Source: Microcoleus sp. bin38.metabat.b11b12b14.051
Lineage (GTDB): Bacteria > Cyanobacteriota > Cyanobacteriia > Cyanobacteriales > Microcoleaceae
Assembly: GCF_013299165.1 (NCBI RefSeq)
Contig: NZ_JAAFKD010000004.1
Coordinates: forward strand, 248,001-312,000
DNA length: 64,000 nt
Direction: 5' to 3'
Below the pieces are notes generated by a model. The model saw only the letters and a list, made by a program, of their open reading frames with translations. It had not been told where the DNA came from and made no database searches. Made by a program: the position numbers and the translations under genes. The stretch's first letter is position 1; each line of letters opens with the position of its first letter. This document shows, in pieces, positions 8,538 through 15,508 of this stretch.

Positions 8538-9073
8538 AAGTCTCAGCCCTGACTTGCTCAGGGTTCATTCTCTGGCTAGCACCACCGTTTATCCTCAGCC
8601 GCAAAATTCCGTTGCACAATATGACCACAGGCTTAGCCTTGATAGGTAGCTTTGCTTGCTGCTTTGAAGCCCGCAGAGTTGCCCTCAAACTTAGTCAGGC
8701 AGAAGATTTTGAGGCAATGAAGGAAGCGGTTTTAGTTGCCGATGTCGAGGACGAATTAGCTACCAGTGCCTATATTTCCGAACAACAGCGTCGCATGGAA
8801 GCTGAATCTATCCTCAATGCAGGTTCTGAAGATGTTGAACGCCTAGAACGTGCCCTAGCACTGACTCATGGTGATGATGGTGGTTGGGGTGAGGAACGTT
8901 CCGAACAACTAGCTCAGAACGATGATTCGGAACGCTTGGAACGGATTCTACAGTTGCAGGCTAAAGGCTACGGTAAGGCGAAAATCATCCTTGAGATTTG
9001 GGGAGTCAACAAAGGTGGCAGTGTGAAATACAAGGCTGCTGAGGCTGAGTATAAAAGGCTTACGGGTGAATAG
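8525..9073 (+). CDS. membrane-anchored protein with putative C-terminal DNA-binding helix pair (copy A)
   Basis: This is a 182-residue protein from the GTG at 8525, which has GGGGGTGATGTT directly upstream and overlaps the previous gene by 13 bases. Two hydrophobic segments lie in the first 50 residues, followed by an acidic, coiled middle (EDFEAMKEAVLVADVEDELA) and a C-terminal segment ILQLQAKGYGKAKIILEIWG followed by a lysine/tyrosine-rich tail. That end resembles small helix-turn-helix modules seen in cyanobacterial plasmid proteins, by impression only. It is the last gene before the large non-coding region. Confidence 0.6.
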   Translation: MSILKVSALTCSGFILWLAPPFILSRKIPLHNMTTGLALIGSFACCFEARRVALKLSQAEDFEAMKEAVLVADVEDELATSAYISEQQRRMEAESILNAGSEDVERLERALALTHGDDGGWGEERSEQLAQNDDSERLERILQLQAKGYGKAKIILEIWGVNKGGSVKYKAAEAEYKRLTGE

Positions 9074-9843
9074 CAGTTGTGTTTGAAACACTGCGGAAGG
9101 TTGCAACCTTCCGGGTTTGTAAACACAATTCAACGACAAACAAAACCGGAGGCTGTTGAGGTTGAGTATCGGCGGTTGACTAGGGAGTGACGCTGAATAT
9201 GTACTACACCCTACAAGCCCAATGAGTTTGTAGGGTATACGGCCCTATAGCAATCAAGGAAATGCAGCAATCCCACATTCCCGCAAGCAATCGAAGAGCA
9301 GTCGGAATGCACCAGGAAACTCGTAGAGTTTCCGCTGTGTGCACACTCCTCAACTGATCATTGATTATCGCTATATTTTGGAGTCGTACTTTTCTTGTTA
9401 CGATTCCGAACTTCGGGCAGTCTAACGCAACACTCTGACAACACTACGAGACTTGTAGAGTCTCGTATTTTTGACAACACTCCGTACTGGCTCAATGCTG
9501 TTTCAATCGCCTTCCAAACTCTAGCTTTAGGTTCTGCTAACGTATAAGGGTACGCGATTCTCCGAAGTGAAATCCACGTTTTGCGGCTAAGGGGGGGAGT
9601 AAGGGAATCGCTTATGGCAAGGGATGGAGAGGGAAGCCGCTTGATATACAGAAATCTCCCTGCCTCAAAGACAATTACGTCCTAACCTCTAACTGAATCA
9701 AGGGTAGGCGACAGAGCAAGTCGTCAATTTTTAAATTGCTCAAAATTACTATAAACAGCAAAAAACCGCTCTCTCTATTTTGACGAATCGAAGAACGGCT
9801 TTTTGCAACTCATAACCTGTCCAGGGGACAGGCAACTTGTCGT
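9074..9843. other. palindrome-rich non-coding region, candidate origin (copy A)
   Basis: These 770 bases without a gene hold a dense series of inverted repeats: the 20-base perfect palindrome CGGAAGGTTGCAACCTTCCG (9094-9113); ACCCTACAA/TTGTAGGGT (9208-9236); GGAAACTC/GAGTTTCC with a GTA loop (about 9315-9333); ACGAGACT/AGTCTCGT with a TGTAG loop (about 9446-9466); and an interrupted GCAAAAAACCG/CGGCTTTTTGC pair (about 9758-9805). Two TGTNNACA sites (9118, 9338) and a repeated TGACAACACT (9436, 9472) are also present. The position directly upstream of the primase makes it a good candidate for a replication origin or a long regulatory leader. Confidence 0.5.
9816..9832 (+). promoter_or_regulatory. 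hairpin over the primase ribosome binding site (copy A)
   Basis: CCTGTCC and GGACAGG pair perfectly around an AGG loop. The only purine-rich ribosome-binding candidates for the primase (AGGGGA, ACAGG) lie inside this hairpin, 11-16 bases before the ATG. Translation may therefore be limited by the structure. Confidence 0.5.
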
Positions 9844-12816
9844 ATGTATACACCATCATACCCTTCAAACTCTAATCTTGTCACCGTTTCCAAAGAAAAT
9901 CCTTGCCCGCACTGTGGCAAGCCCGACTGGTGCTACTTCATTGGTGAACTGTCAGTCTGCAACCGTGAGAATCCCCCGGCAGAGGGCTGGGTAGCTACCA
10001 AGAAGACGAACAGCGAGGGCCGGCTTTATTACGCACCGATTCAAGAGCGCAAGGAAGTCCGTGCGGCGCAAACTCGTTCAGAACGCAATGGCGACAAACA
10101 CATCAGCAACCGCCCGCCCGCCAAAAAAGCAGTTGGGAAACCACAGTCAGCAAAAGTTCCAGTGCCGACTGGACTAACACTTATTGAACTGCCCACTTGT
10201 CAATCCGGCCCCGAACCTCATAAACCTCAATACATCCCGAAGGGCGTACCCGCAGAAGCCCAACAAATCACCTACGTCTACAGCGATTCACAGTCCGTCT
10301 TGCGCTTTGAATGGCTAGATCCAGACAGTCCAAAGGGACGCGACAAGACCTGTCGCCAAACTCACATTGACGTACACGGTAAGCAGATATGGACTAAGGG
10401 TGACTTGCCGTGGCCCGCATACCGCATTGACGAAGTAGTTGAGATTTTGAAGAACGTACCAAACGGTGAACCTGTTGCAGTTCTGATGGTTGAGGGTGAG
10501 CCAAACGTAGAAGTCGCAAGGTCTTACGGTATCGCAGCCCTAACGCTGCAAGGGTCTAACTGGAATGATGCCGAAATAACCAGGGCCCTTGAAGCACTGC
10601 GAGCAACTGAGAAAAATGTCACGCTCGTGAAACTACGCGACAACGATGCCACGGGAATCAAGAAAGGCGCTCAGGTTCAGTCCATTTGTGACCGCCTTCA
10701 ATTTCCTTGCATAGTCATTGACTCGGTTGCCATCTATCCAGATATCCCCGACAAAGGTGATATCCGAGAGATTTTGGAAAACATGGAAATTGAAGAGTTT
10801 ATTCGCCGATTAGAAGCGGAAATTCACAACGCTGCAATGGAAGAAATACAAGAAAATCCTTTACTCTCACGCCCGCATACGTGTGAAGATGTAGTATATC
10901 TGTCGTTTGCTAGTAGTATCGGCGACTACATTCCAGACACAGCACCAGTTTCAGAAGAAAATTACATTCTAAAAGCTGAATCTGCACTGTACTCTGACGG
11001 TCATTGGGTGTCGATTGCAGGTCAAATCTACCGATTTACTGGCACTTATTATGAGTTGCAGTCGGAAGCTACAGAGAAACGTCGTATCTCTGGCTGGTTA
11101 AAAACCTACTCAGAGAAGGGTAAGGGAGGCGTGTACCGTCGCAACCGAGCTAGCTCAAGCAGTGTAAATGAGGTCTATAACTGGATGGTCTTAGAGCTGG
11201 CTGTAGACATTGATGTTGTGAACCCGCCGGGATTGAACTGTTCTAACGGGGTGGTGAGAATCAACTCTGACGGTTCTCATACCTTTACCCCGCACAGTTC
11301 AGAGCAGATTTACACCTATGTCGGCGGTAAGTATGACCCTGACATTGATGTCACAGATTGCGATCGCCTTTTAGAGTGTCTTGAGCCACAGCAGCGAGAG
11401 ATTTTTCTCAGGACAATTGCTGCTGCACTGTGTCTGCCTCTGGCTCGCTTGAAGATGTCGCGGGTCAAAGGGCTGCTTTGTCACGGCGATGGTAGCAACG
11501 GTAAAGATACTTTGCGGACGGCGTTAGTAGCGGTGTTGGGACGCGGTGTTACGGGGAAAAGTTTAAAGGACTTTCAGGTTTATGACACTGGCCGCAAGTT
11601 TCCCCTAGCTGGTCTTGAGAATTCTTTGTGCAACTGGTCTAGCGAGAATGCTGAGGCGGTGAAACTGGACAAGCTGCAAAGTCTCAAGCAGTTCATCACC
11701 GGGGATGAGTTGACTATTGAGCACAAGGGACGTGGTGAGTATCCATACAAGCCAGAGGCCATATTTCTTGCTAACTGCAATGTTCTGCCATCTATCAGCA
11801 GTGATGCTGAGGCTATCCGCAGTCGCTACTGCATTCTGAGTTTTAAGAAAACTTACGTGGTCGGCGCTTCTATCGGCAAGGGTGAGTTAGAAGCTGATCC
11901 ACGATTCAAGGAAGACCCCAACTTTGTGGTGGAACAGATTGCACCGGCGCTGTTGAACGAGATGCTGAAACGGATACCGTTGCTGCTGACTCAAGGGATT
12001 AATTACGGTTCCAGTGACGCGGCTCTACGGGAAGCTCAGGAAAAGTCTCAGCACCTTTGGCAGTTTGTCAGGGATATGGGGTATGAAGCCGGTCAAGGTG
12101 AGCGGGTTTACGCCAAGGATTTATGGGAAGAATTACGCGAGTGGTATCAGGAGGCCGGCATTCTTGAAATTGAGTATGACCTCAAAGGTAAGGAAAAACT
12201 GGTTTGGAATGAGTTGCCGGGGCGCGACAATCCTGTAAAAGCTATCAACCAGTTGTACGCTCGATTGTGTGAGATTTTTCCTAAATTGGCAAAACATCGG
12301 CATACTGAAGCGGTTTCAGATGGGCGAGAGATGGGTAATGCCTATTATTTGGGTATCCGCAGGCAAAACGTGAAAACAAGTGGAAAACCATCCGCAGAGT
12401 CCGCAGAAGCTTGTTCTACCGTCGTAACGTCCGCAGAACATCCGCAGAAAATAACTTTTTCTGCGGATGTCTCTGCGGATGCCTCTGCGGATGCCTCTGC
12501 GCCAACAATCCTTACAGAGAGAGCAACTGCGGACTCTGCGGATGAAAACTCACTCTTTTTGGAATTTTGCAATTCCTTCTCAAAACTCACTCTGTCTCAG
12601 AAGCAAAAACTGACAGAATTACTCACGGGCGTCCCTTGTTCCGATCCGCTCAAAGCATTCAAAGTCGGAGACAAGGTGACTAACGCCGACAACTGGCACG
12701 GCCGCATTGTCGAGATTCATACAAGCATCAGTTGCAAGGTTGACTGGCAAGAACGCGAGGGCATGAAGGGCGGGCGGGTAATTTCGATGTTGTTCTGCAA
12801 CTTGCGGAAAATTTAG
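9844..12816 (+). CDS. TOPRIM primase / SF3-type helicase replication protein (copy A)
   Basis: A 990-residue replication initiator of the phage P4 alpha/D5 type. A zinc-ribbon-like CPHC...C...C set lies at Cys21, 24, 30 and 39. The TOPRIM part shows VEGE (Glu217) and DND (Asp266/Asp268). The helicase half has a Walker A loop GDGSNGKDT (548-556), in which the residue after the lysine is Asp rather than the usual Ser/Thr, a sensor-like FLANCNVLP (641-649) and a conserved arginine segment EAIRSRYCILSF (656-667). Residues 736-838 form the domain shared with the BRO protein. A low-complexity SAD-repeat linker (871-887) and a small C-terminal domain end the protein. It presumably replicates the excised circle. 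The ATG overlaps a TGTATACA site. Confidence 0.9.
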   Translation: MYTPSYPSNSNLVTVSKENPCPHCGKPDWCYFIGELSVCNRENPPAEGWVATKKTNSEGRLYYAPIQERKEVRAAQTRSERNGDKHISNRPPAKKAVGKPQSAKVPVPTGLTLIELPTCQSGPEPHKPQYIPKGVPAEAQQITYVYSDSQSVLRFEWLDPDSPKGRDKTCRQTHIDVHGKQIWTKGDLPWPAYRIDEVVEILKNVPNGEPVAVLMVEGEPNVEVARSYGIAALTLQGSNWNDAEITRALEALRATEKNVTLVKLRDNDATGIKKGAQVQSICDRLQFPCIVIDSVAIYPDIPDKGDIREILENMEIEEFIRRLEAEIHNAAMEEIQENPLLSRPHTCEDVVYLSFASSIGDYIPDTAPVSEENYILKAESALYSDGHWVSIAGQIYRFTGTYYELQSEATEKRRISGWLKTYSEKGKGGVYRRNRASSSSVNEVYNWMVLELAVDIDVVNPPGLNCSNGVVRINSDGSHTFTPHSSEQIYTYVGGKYDPDIDVTDCDRLLECLEPQQREIFLRTIAAALCLPLARLKMSRVKGLLCHGDGSNGKDTLRTALVAVLGRGVTGKSLKDFQVYDTGRKFPLAGLENSLCNWSSENAEAVKLDKLQSLKQFITGDELTIEHKGRGEYPYKPEAIFLANCNVLPSISSDAEAIRSRYCILSFKKTYVVGASIGKGELEADPRFKEDPNFVVEQIAPALLNEMLKRIPLLLTQGINYGSSDAALREAQEKSQHLWQFVRDMGYEAGQGERVYAKDLWEELREWYQEAGILEIEYDLKGKEKLVWNELPGRDNPVKAINQLYARLCEIFPKLAKHRHTEAVSDGREMGNAYYLGIRRQNVKTSGKPSAESAEACSTVVTSAEHPQKITFSADVSADASADASAPTILTERATADSADENSLFLEFCNSFSKLTLSQKQKLTELLTGVPCSDPLKAFKVGDKVTNADNWHGRIVEIHTSISCKVDWQEREGMKGGRVISMLFCNLRKI
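9845..9852. promoter_or_regulatory. TGTNNACA site on the primase start codon (copy A)
   Basis: TGTATACA, a perfect palindrome of the element's repeated motif, begins at the second base of the primase ATG. A protein bound here would block the gene start. Confidence 0.45.
12389..12544. repeat. nested CCGCAGA/TCTGCGG repeat cluster in the primase gene (copy A)
   Basis: Four direct TCCGCAGA-type words are followed by about five in the opposite orientation. The outer arms (12389-12406 and 12527-12544) are an 18-base perfect inverted repeat. The inner arms (12439-12451 and 12457-12469) are a 13-base perfect inverted repeat with a 5-base loop. The second half includes a 12-base tandem unit that encodes SADASADASA. 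The arrangement resembles iterons inside a replication gene. Confidence 0.65.
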
Positions 12817-12846
12817 CTGTTACTTGACGACTGACGGCTGAATTCC

Positions 12847-12870
12847 ATCCCCCTTAATTGGGGGATTTTT
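12847..12870 (+). terminator. Rho-independent terminator after the primase (copy A)
   Basis: ATCCCCC and GGGGGAT pair around a short TTAATT loop and are followed by a run of T. It lies 30 bases after the primase stop and separates it from the RHH gene. Confidence 0.8.
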
Positions 12871-12871
12871 G

Positions 12872-12955
12872 TGTCTACAAGTTTTGTATACAAAATGTTG
12901 ACACTGTAGACAATTCTGAGTTATTGTAGACAAAAGATGTTTACAGGTGTCTACA
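12872..12955. promoter_or_regulatory. TGTNNACA array 2, promoter region of the RHH gene (copy A)
   Basis: Six sites start at 12872, 12885, 12905, 12925, 12938 and 12948, with steps of 13, 20, 20, 13 and 10 bases; the central TGTATACA sits in the 14-base palindrome TTTTGTATACAAAA. The last site ends on the base before the RHH start codon. More sites (13083, 13094, 13134, 13168, and an imperfect one at 13107) continue inside the gene. This looks like an autoregulatory operator or partition/iteron array bound by the RHH protein. Confidence 0.65.
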
Positions 12956-13255
12956 ATGAGTCAAAGTCAAGTCATATCATTCAGAGTTTCCGGTCACTTC
13001 CTGAACTGGATAGAAGCTCAGAAGCTAGATGGTGAGTCGATAAATCAAGCTGCACAACGCATTCTCAAGGAAGTCTCAGGGGTGTCTACAGGTTGTATAC
13101 AAGATGTGTATACTTCAAGCAATGATAGCGTCGTGTCTACAGGTGTATCTACAATTCCCGTTGAAACTGTAGACAAGCTGGTATCGGATCGCCTTGACCC
13201 GGTAGTTGAACAAATAGCTGCTCTAGAGGAACGGCTGGGAAAATTGAGTGCCTGA
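12956..13255 (+). CDS. ribbon-helix-helix type DNA-binding protein, zero-frame product (copy A)
   Basis: This is a 99-residue protein from the ATG at 12956 (an in-frame GTG lies nine bases upstream). Residues about 4-42 (QVISFRVSGHFLNWIEAQKL, then ESINQAAQRILKEV) fit a ribbon-helix-helix fold: one short strand and two helices. A Ser/Thr/Val-rich linker overlying TGTNNACA sites follows, then the start of a coiled coil (DPVVEQIAALEERLGKL). The natural stop comes a few residues into that coil. The coil continues in the -1 frame and the junction carries a frameshift cassette. It is probably an autoregulator or partition-like protein of the element. Confidence 0.7.
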   Translation: MSQSQVISFRVSGHFLNWIEAQKLDGESINQAAQRILKEVSGVSTGCIQDVYTSSNDSVVSTGVSTIPVETVDKLVSDRLDPVVEQIAALEERLGKLSA

Positions 13256-13301
13256 GAGAATCCACTGCCGACCGAGAACGGGAAGCAGAAACTCTCAGGC
13301 A
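13225..13301 (+). promoter_or_regulatory. programmed -1 ribosomal frameshift signal (copy A)
   Basis: The parts are a Shine-Dalgarno-like AGAGGA at 13225-13230; a slippery heptamer GGGAAAA at 13237-13243 that lies in the required zero-frame phase (G GGA AAA); a five-base spacer; and a stem with perfect 10-base arms TGCCTGAGAG (13249-13258) and CTCTCAGGCA (13292-13301). The loop contains a further CTGCCG/CGGG-AAGCAG pairing. The zero-frame TGA (13253-13255) is inside the stem. The heptamer differs only in the last base from GGGAAAG of phage lambda G/GT. Confidence 0.65.
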
Positions 13302-13584
13302 AGAATTGAAAGCGGCCAACAAGCAACTCGCAGAATGGGACAAGGAACTGAATCAGTTACACGAGCGCAACGGCGACTTGGTTCTAAAGGTTCAGATGCT
13401 GGAGCAAGAACTCAAGGAAGCACGGCGCGATCGGGAAGAAAATAAAAACTCAGCTCCGACCGTTGCAGAATTTCCAGAGGCCGCCGATTTGCTTAACCAG
13501 TTGAAGGCCAGACGTAAAAAGTCTGGGGCTAGTTTGACCGATATGCAAACAGTGTTGGACATACTCAGCCACTCAGAAGAGTAG
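13243..13584 (+). CDS. coiled-coil frame downstream of the RHH gene (copy A)
   Basis: This is the -1 frame portion, 113 codons from the predicted slip point. It has long heptad-repeat sequence (ELKAANKQLAEWDKELNQL and onward) and a short conserved-looking tail. There is no ATG or good GTG start: the first usable codons are CTG at 13252 and TTG at 13306. This is why expression by frameshifting is preferred; reinitiation after the TGA is the alternative. Confidence 0.6.
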   Translation: MECLRESTADREREAETLRQELKAANKQLAEWDKELNQLHERNGDLVLKVQMLEQELKEARRDREENKNSAPTVAEFPEAADLLNQLKARRKKSGASLTDMQTVLDILSHSEE

Positions 13585-13657
13585 GACTGAGCTAAAGATG
13601 AGCGGAAAACTAGACTTTCGATAGCTTAGTCAGCCTAAAACCTTTACTGGGTAAAGT
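13563..13657. promoter_or_regulatory. right end of the element, candidate recombinase arm sites (copy A)
   Basis: ACTCAGCCAC (13563), the reverse-oriented GACTGAGC (about 13585) and AGTCAGCCTA (13628) resemble the two words upstream of int. An imperfect GACTGAGCTA/TAGCTTAGTC inverted repeat spans the stretch after the last stop. The short phrase AAAGATGAGCGGAAAA echoes the int start region. Confidence 0.4.
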
Positions 13658-13688
13658 GTTTATCTAATGGGTACGGCAGGACTTGAAC
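13658..13688 (+). repeat. internal attachment core (attP-equivalent junction)
   Basis: The exact 31-base core, here flanked by element right end on the left and element left end on the right. This is the sequence the circular element would have, so the attP site can be read directly. Confidence 0.9.
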
Positions 13689-13840
13689 TTGTGGTTTGCT
13701 CTAGAATTACGAATTTTGGTCATTCTAGCCATTTTTATCCCACTCTGAAAGTCCTATTTTTGATTTGAGCGAACGCTGAGCGACTTACTATAGGCTGAGT
13801 ACATCAGTTCAACTCAGTCTATTAGAGTAGGGAGCGAAAG

Positions 13841-15274
13841 ATGAGCGAAAAATCTAATCCACTCACAGCAAGTACCACCGCAGACTACCTTATTGGCTAC
13901 GAGCGGGTTCTGGACTATTTCAAACAAGCACAAAAAGAGTGCCCCAACGGCATAGGGCTAAAAAGAGACAGGAAAGCTAGCGGTGGTTACATAACGCTGC
14001 AATTCAAGTTGGGTGACAAGCGGGTTAACAAAACCTGCGGGTGTTATCTGACGATGCAAGGTATTACTGATGCTCTGCGAAAAGCTCATCTAGTTGCTAG
14101 CGCTTTACAATCATTCTCTAGCGAGAGTCGGTTTTTAGCCTGGTATGATGATGTTATTTTAGACAAAAACGTCATCAAAAATGATTTGATAACGTTTGGT
14201 GAGGCGATAACAAAAGTAGACAAAGAATACTGGGAGGGACGTACTAAACGCCGTCAACAACGTGACAGAAGTAATATTAGTCAGCAACGTACTTGGGGTG
14301 CGGTTTACGGTGACTACTATAAGCTGTTGCCACAATATACAGTCGTAAACCTAACAGATGTTCTGTCCGTAGTTAAGGGTAAAAAACAAGGGACTAAGTG
14401 CTTTAAGAATTGTTTGGGTGCAATGAAAAAGTTAGCTGAGACTATTGGCGATACTGAGTTGTTATGTAGACTCAAAGAAATTGACGGCACACAAACAGAA
14501 TTTCGAGAAGACCTTCAAACCTTATCAGTCGATGATTTCTTGAAGCTTCGCAATCAGGTTCTCAGTGTTTCGAGTGACAAGCGATACCATCTGGAATCAC
14601 GCAAGCGGTGGCTGTGGGTGTTTTCGATGCAGATGGTGTATGGTTTTCGGGTTCATGAAGTCTTTGCTATTCAGAACATCGATAAACCTTTCAAAACAAA
14701 GGATGGTGTTGTTATTCCGGCACTGATTGAGCCTAATAATATAAAAATGATTGCCGTAGTCGGTGATAAGACATTACTAAATACGACAACCAAGACTGGC
14801 TACCGACTGTGTGTGCCGATGCTCCCCCCTACTCATTCTGACTTGATAGAATGTTTGGAACTCAAGTCAGGTATCTTGCCCGATATTAGAACATCATCAA
14901 ACAATCCAAAGACAATTAGTGGGATATATAGTGACCGCGCACAAACTATCTTAAGAAGATGGGACAAAGGTTTTACTCAAACGCACGCTTTACGTCACTT
15001 AGCGAATCTCAATGGTCAAATGGCGGGGATGTCTCAGGAGACAAGAGCTAAGAGCTTAGGGCATTCAACACAGATGAATGAAGGCATCTATAAAAAACGA
15101 GCCAATACTCAGACAACGATTGATTTATTAACTCAGTCTACGAAGGAAGCTATCCCTTTAGGTAGCGCTATTGAGGTGCTTAAACAGTTAGGGAGTGACT
15201 TTAAAAATGTCAAATTGCTAGCCGCCATTTACGGGATTGCGCCCGATGAAGTGATGGAGCTACTCACCGAATAA
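13841..15274 (+). CDS. tyrosine recombinase / integrase (copy B)
   Basis: Identical product to the integrase of copy A, with all catalytic residues intact (Arg270, His382, Arg385, His408, Tyr417). It lies immediately inside the internal attP-like junction, so its upstream flank is element sequence instead of chromosome. Confidence 0.95.
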   Translation: MSEKSNPLTASTTADYLIGYERVLDYFKQAQKECPNGIGLKRDRKASGGYITLQFKLGDKRVNKTCGCYLTMQGITDALRKAHLVASALQSFSSESRFLAWYDDVILDKNVIKNDLITFGEAITKVDKEYWEGRTKRRQQRDRSNISQQRTWGAVYGDYYKLLPQYTVVNLTDVLSVVKGKKQGTKCFKNCLGAMKKLAETIGDTELLCRLKEIDGTQTEFREDLQTLSVDDFLKLRNQVLSVSSDKRYHLESRKRWLWVFSMQMVYGFRVHEVFAIQNIDKPFKTKDGVVIPALIEPNNIKMIAVVGDKTLLNTTTKTGYRLCVPMLPPTHSDLIECLELKSGILPDIRTSSNNPKTISGIYSDRAQTILRRWDKGFTQTHALRHLANLNGQMAGMSQETRAKSLGHSTQMNEGIYKKRANTQTTIDLLTQSTKEAIPLGSAIEVLKQLGSDFKNVKLLAAIYGIAPDEVMELLTE

Positions 15275-15348
15275 TTTGAAACGAAACTTTACAATCCCTG
15301 TGTTGACAGATGGCTCTAAAGCTGCAATCGTGAGTAACTAAGGAAGAT

Positions 15349-15432
15349 TTGATACGCGCGGTTAACCCGGTGCTGAAACACCAGATTAACTACGACTTCC
15401 CCAAACCGTTCTATTACAACGTTTGGAGCTAA
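15349..15432 (+). CDS. 27-residue frame or remnant (copy B)
   Basis: The same TTG-initiated frame as at 6294, with an unchanged sequence. Confidence 0.3.
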   Translation: MIRAVNPVLKHQINYDFPKPFYYNVWS

Positions 15433-15508
15433 AAAATTATGACATTTTTAGACGATTGTCTTGACGGACGATCGCAACTCTTCATTATTGAGTTTGCGAG
15501 GTTCTGTC

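Larger units (their letters stand above)
12956..13584 (+). other. predicted -1 frameshift fusion: RHH plus coiled coil, 209 residues (copy A)
   Basis: If ribosomes slip back one base on G GGA AAA, codon 96 (AAA, ending at 13243) is followed by ATT GAG TGC CTG in the -1 frame, and translation continues to the stop at 13582-13584. The fusion would carry the RHH domain, an uninterrupted coiled coil of about 70 residues and a C-terminal tail SGASLTDMQTVLDILSHSEE. Heptad character continues across the junction, which supports the two frames being one protein. Confidence 0.6.
4603..13657 (+). mobile_element. integrative element, copy A (9,055 bp)
   Basis: The unit runs from the left attachment core to the base before the next core. 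Its gene order is tyrosine recombinase, BRO-N protein, four small overlapping genes, a palindrome-rich region, primase-helicase, and RHH/coiled-coil gene, all on the plus strand. All gene products are identical to those of copy B at a constant offset of 9,055, and the non-coding stretches I compared also match. No relaxase, FtsK/SpoIIIE-type translocase, capsid or terminase gene is visible. That fits a plasmid-like or satellite-like integrative element rather than a full prophage or conjugative element. Confidence 0.93.
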
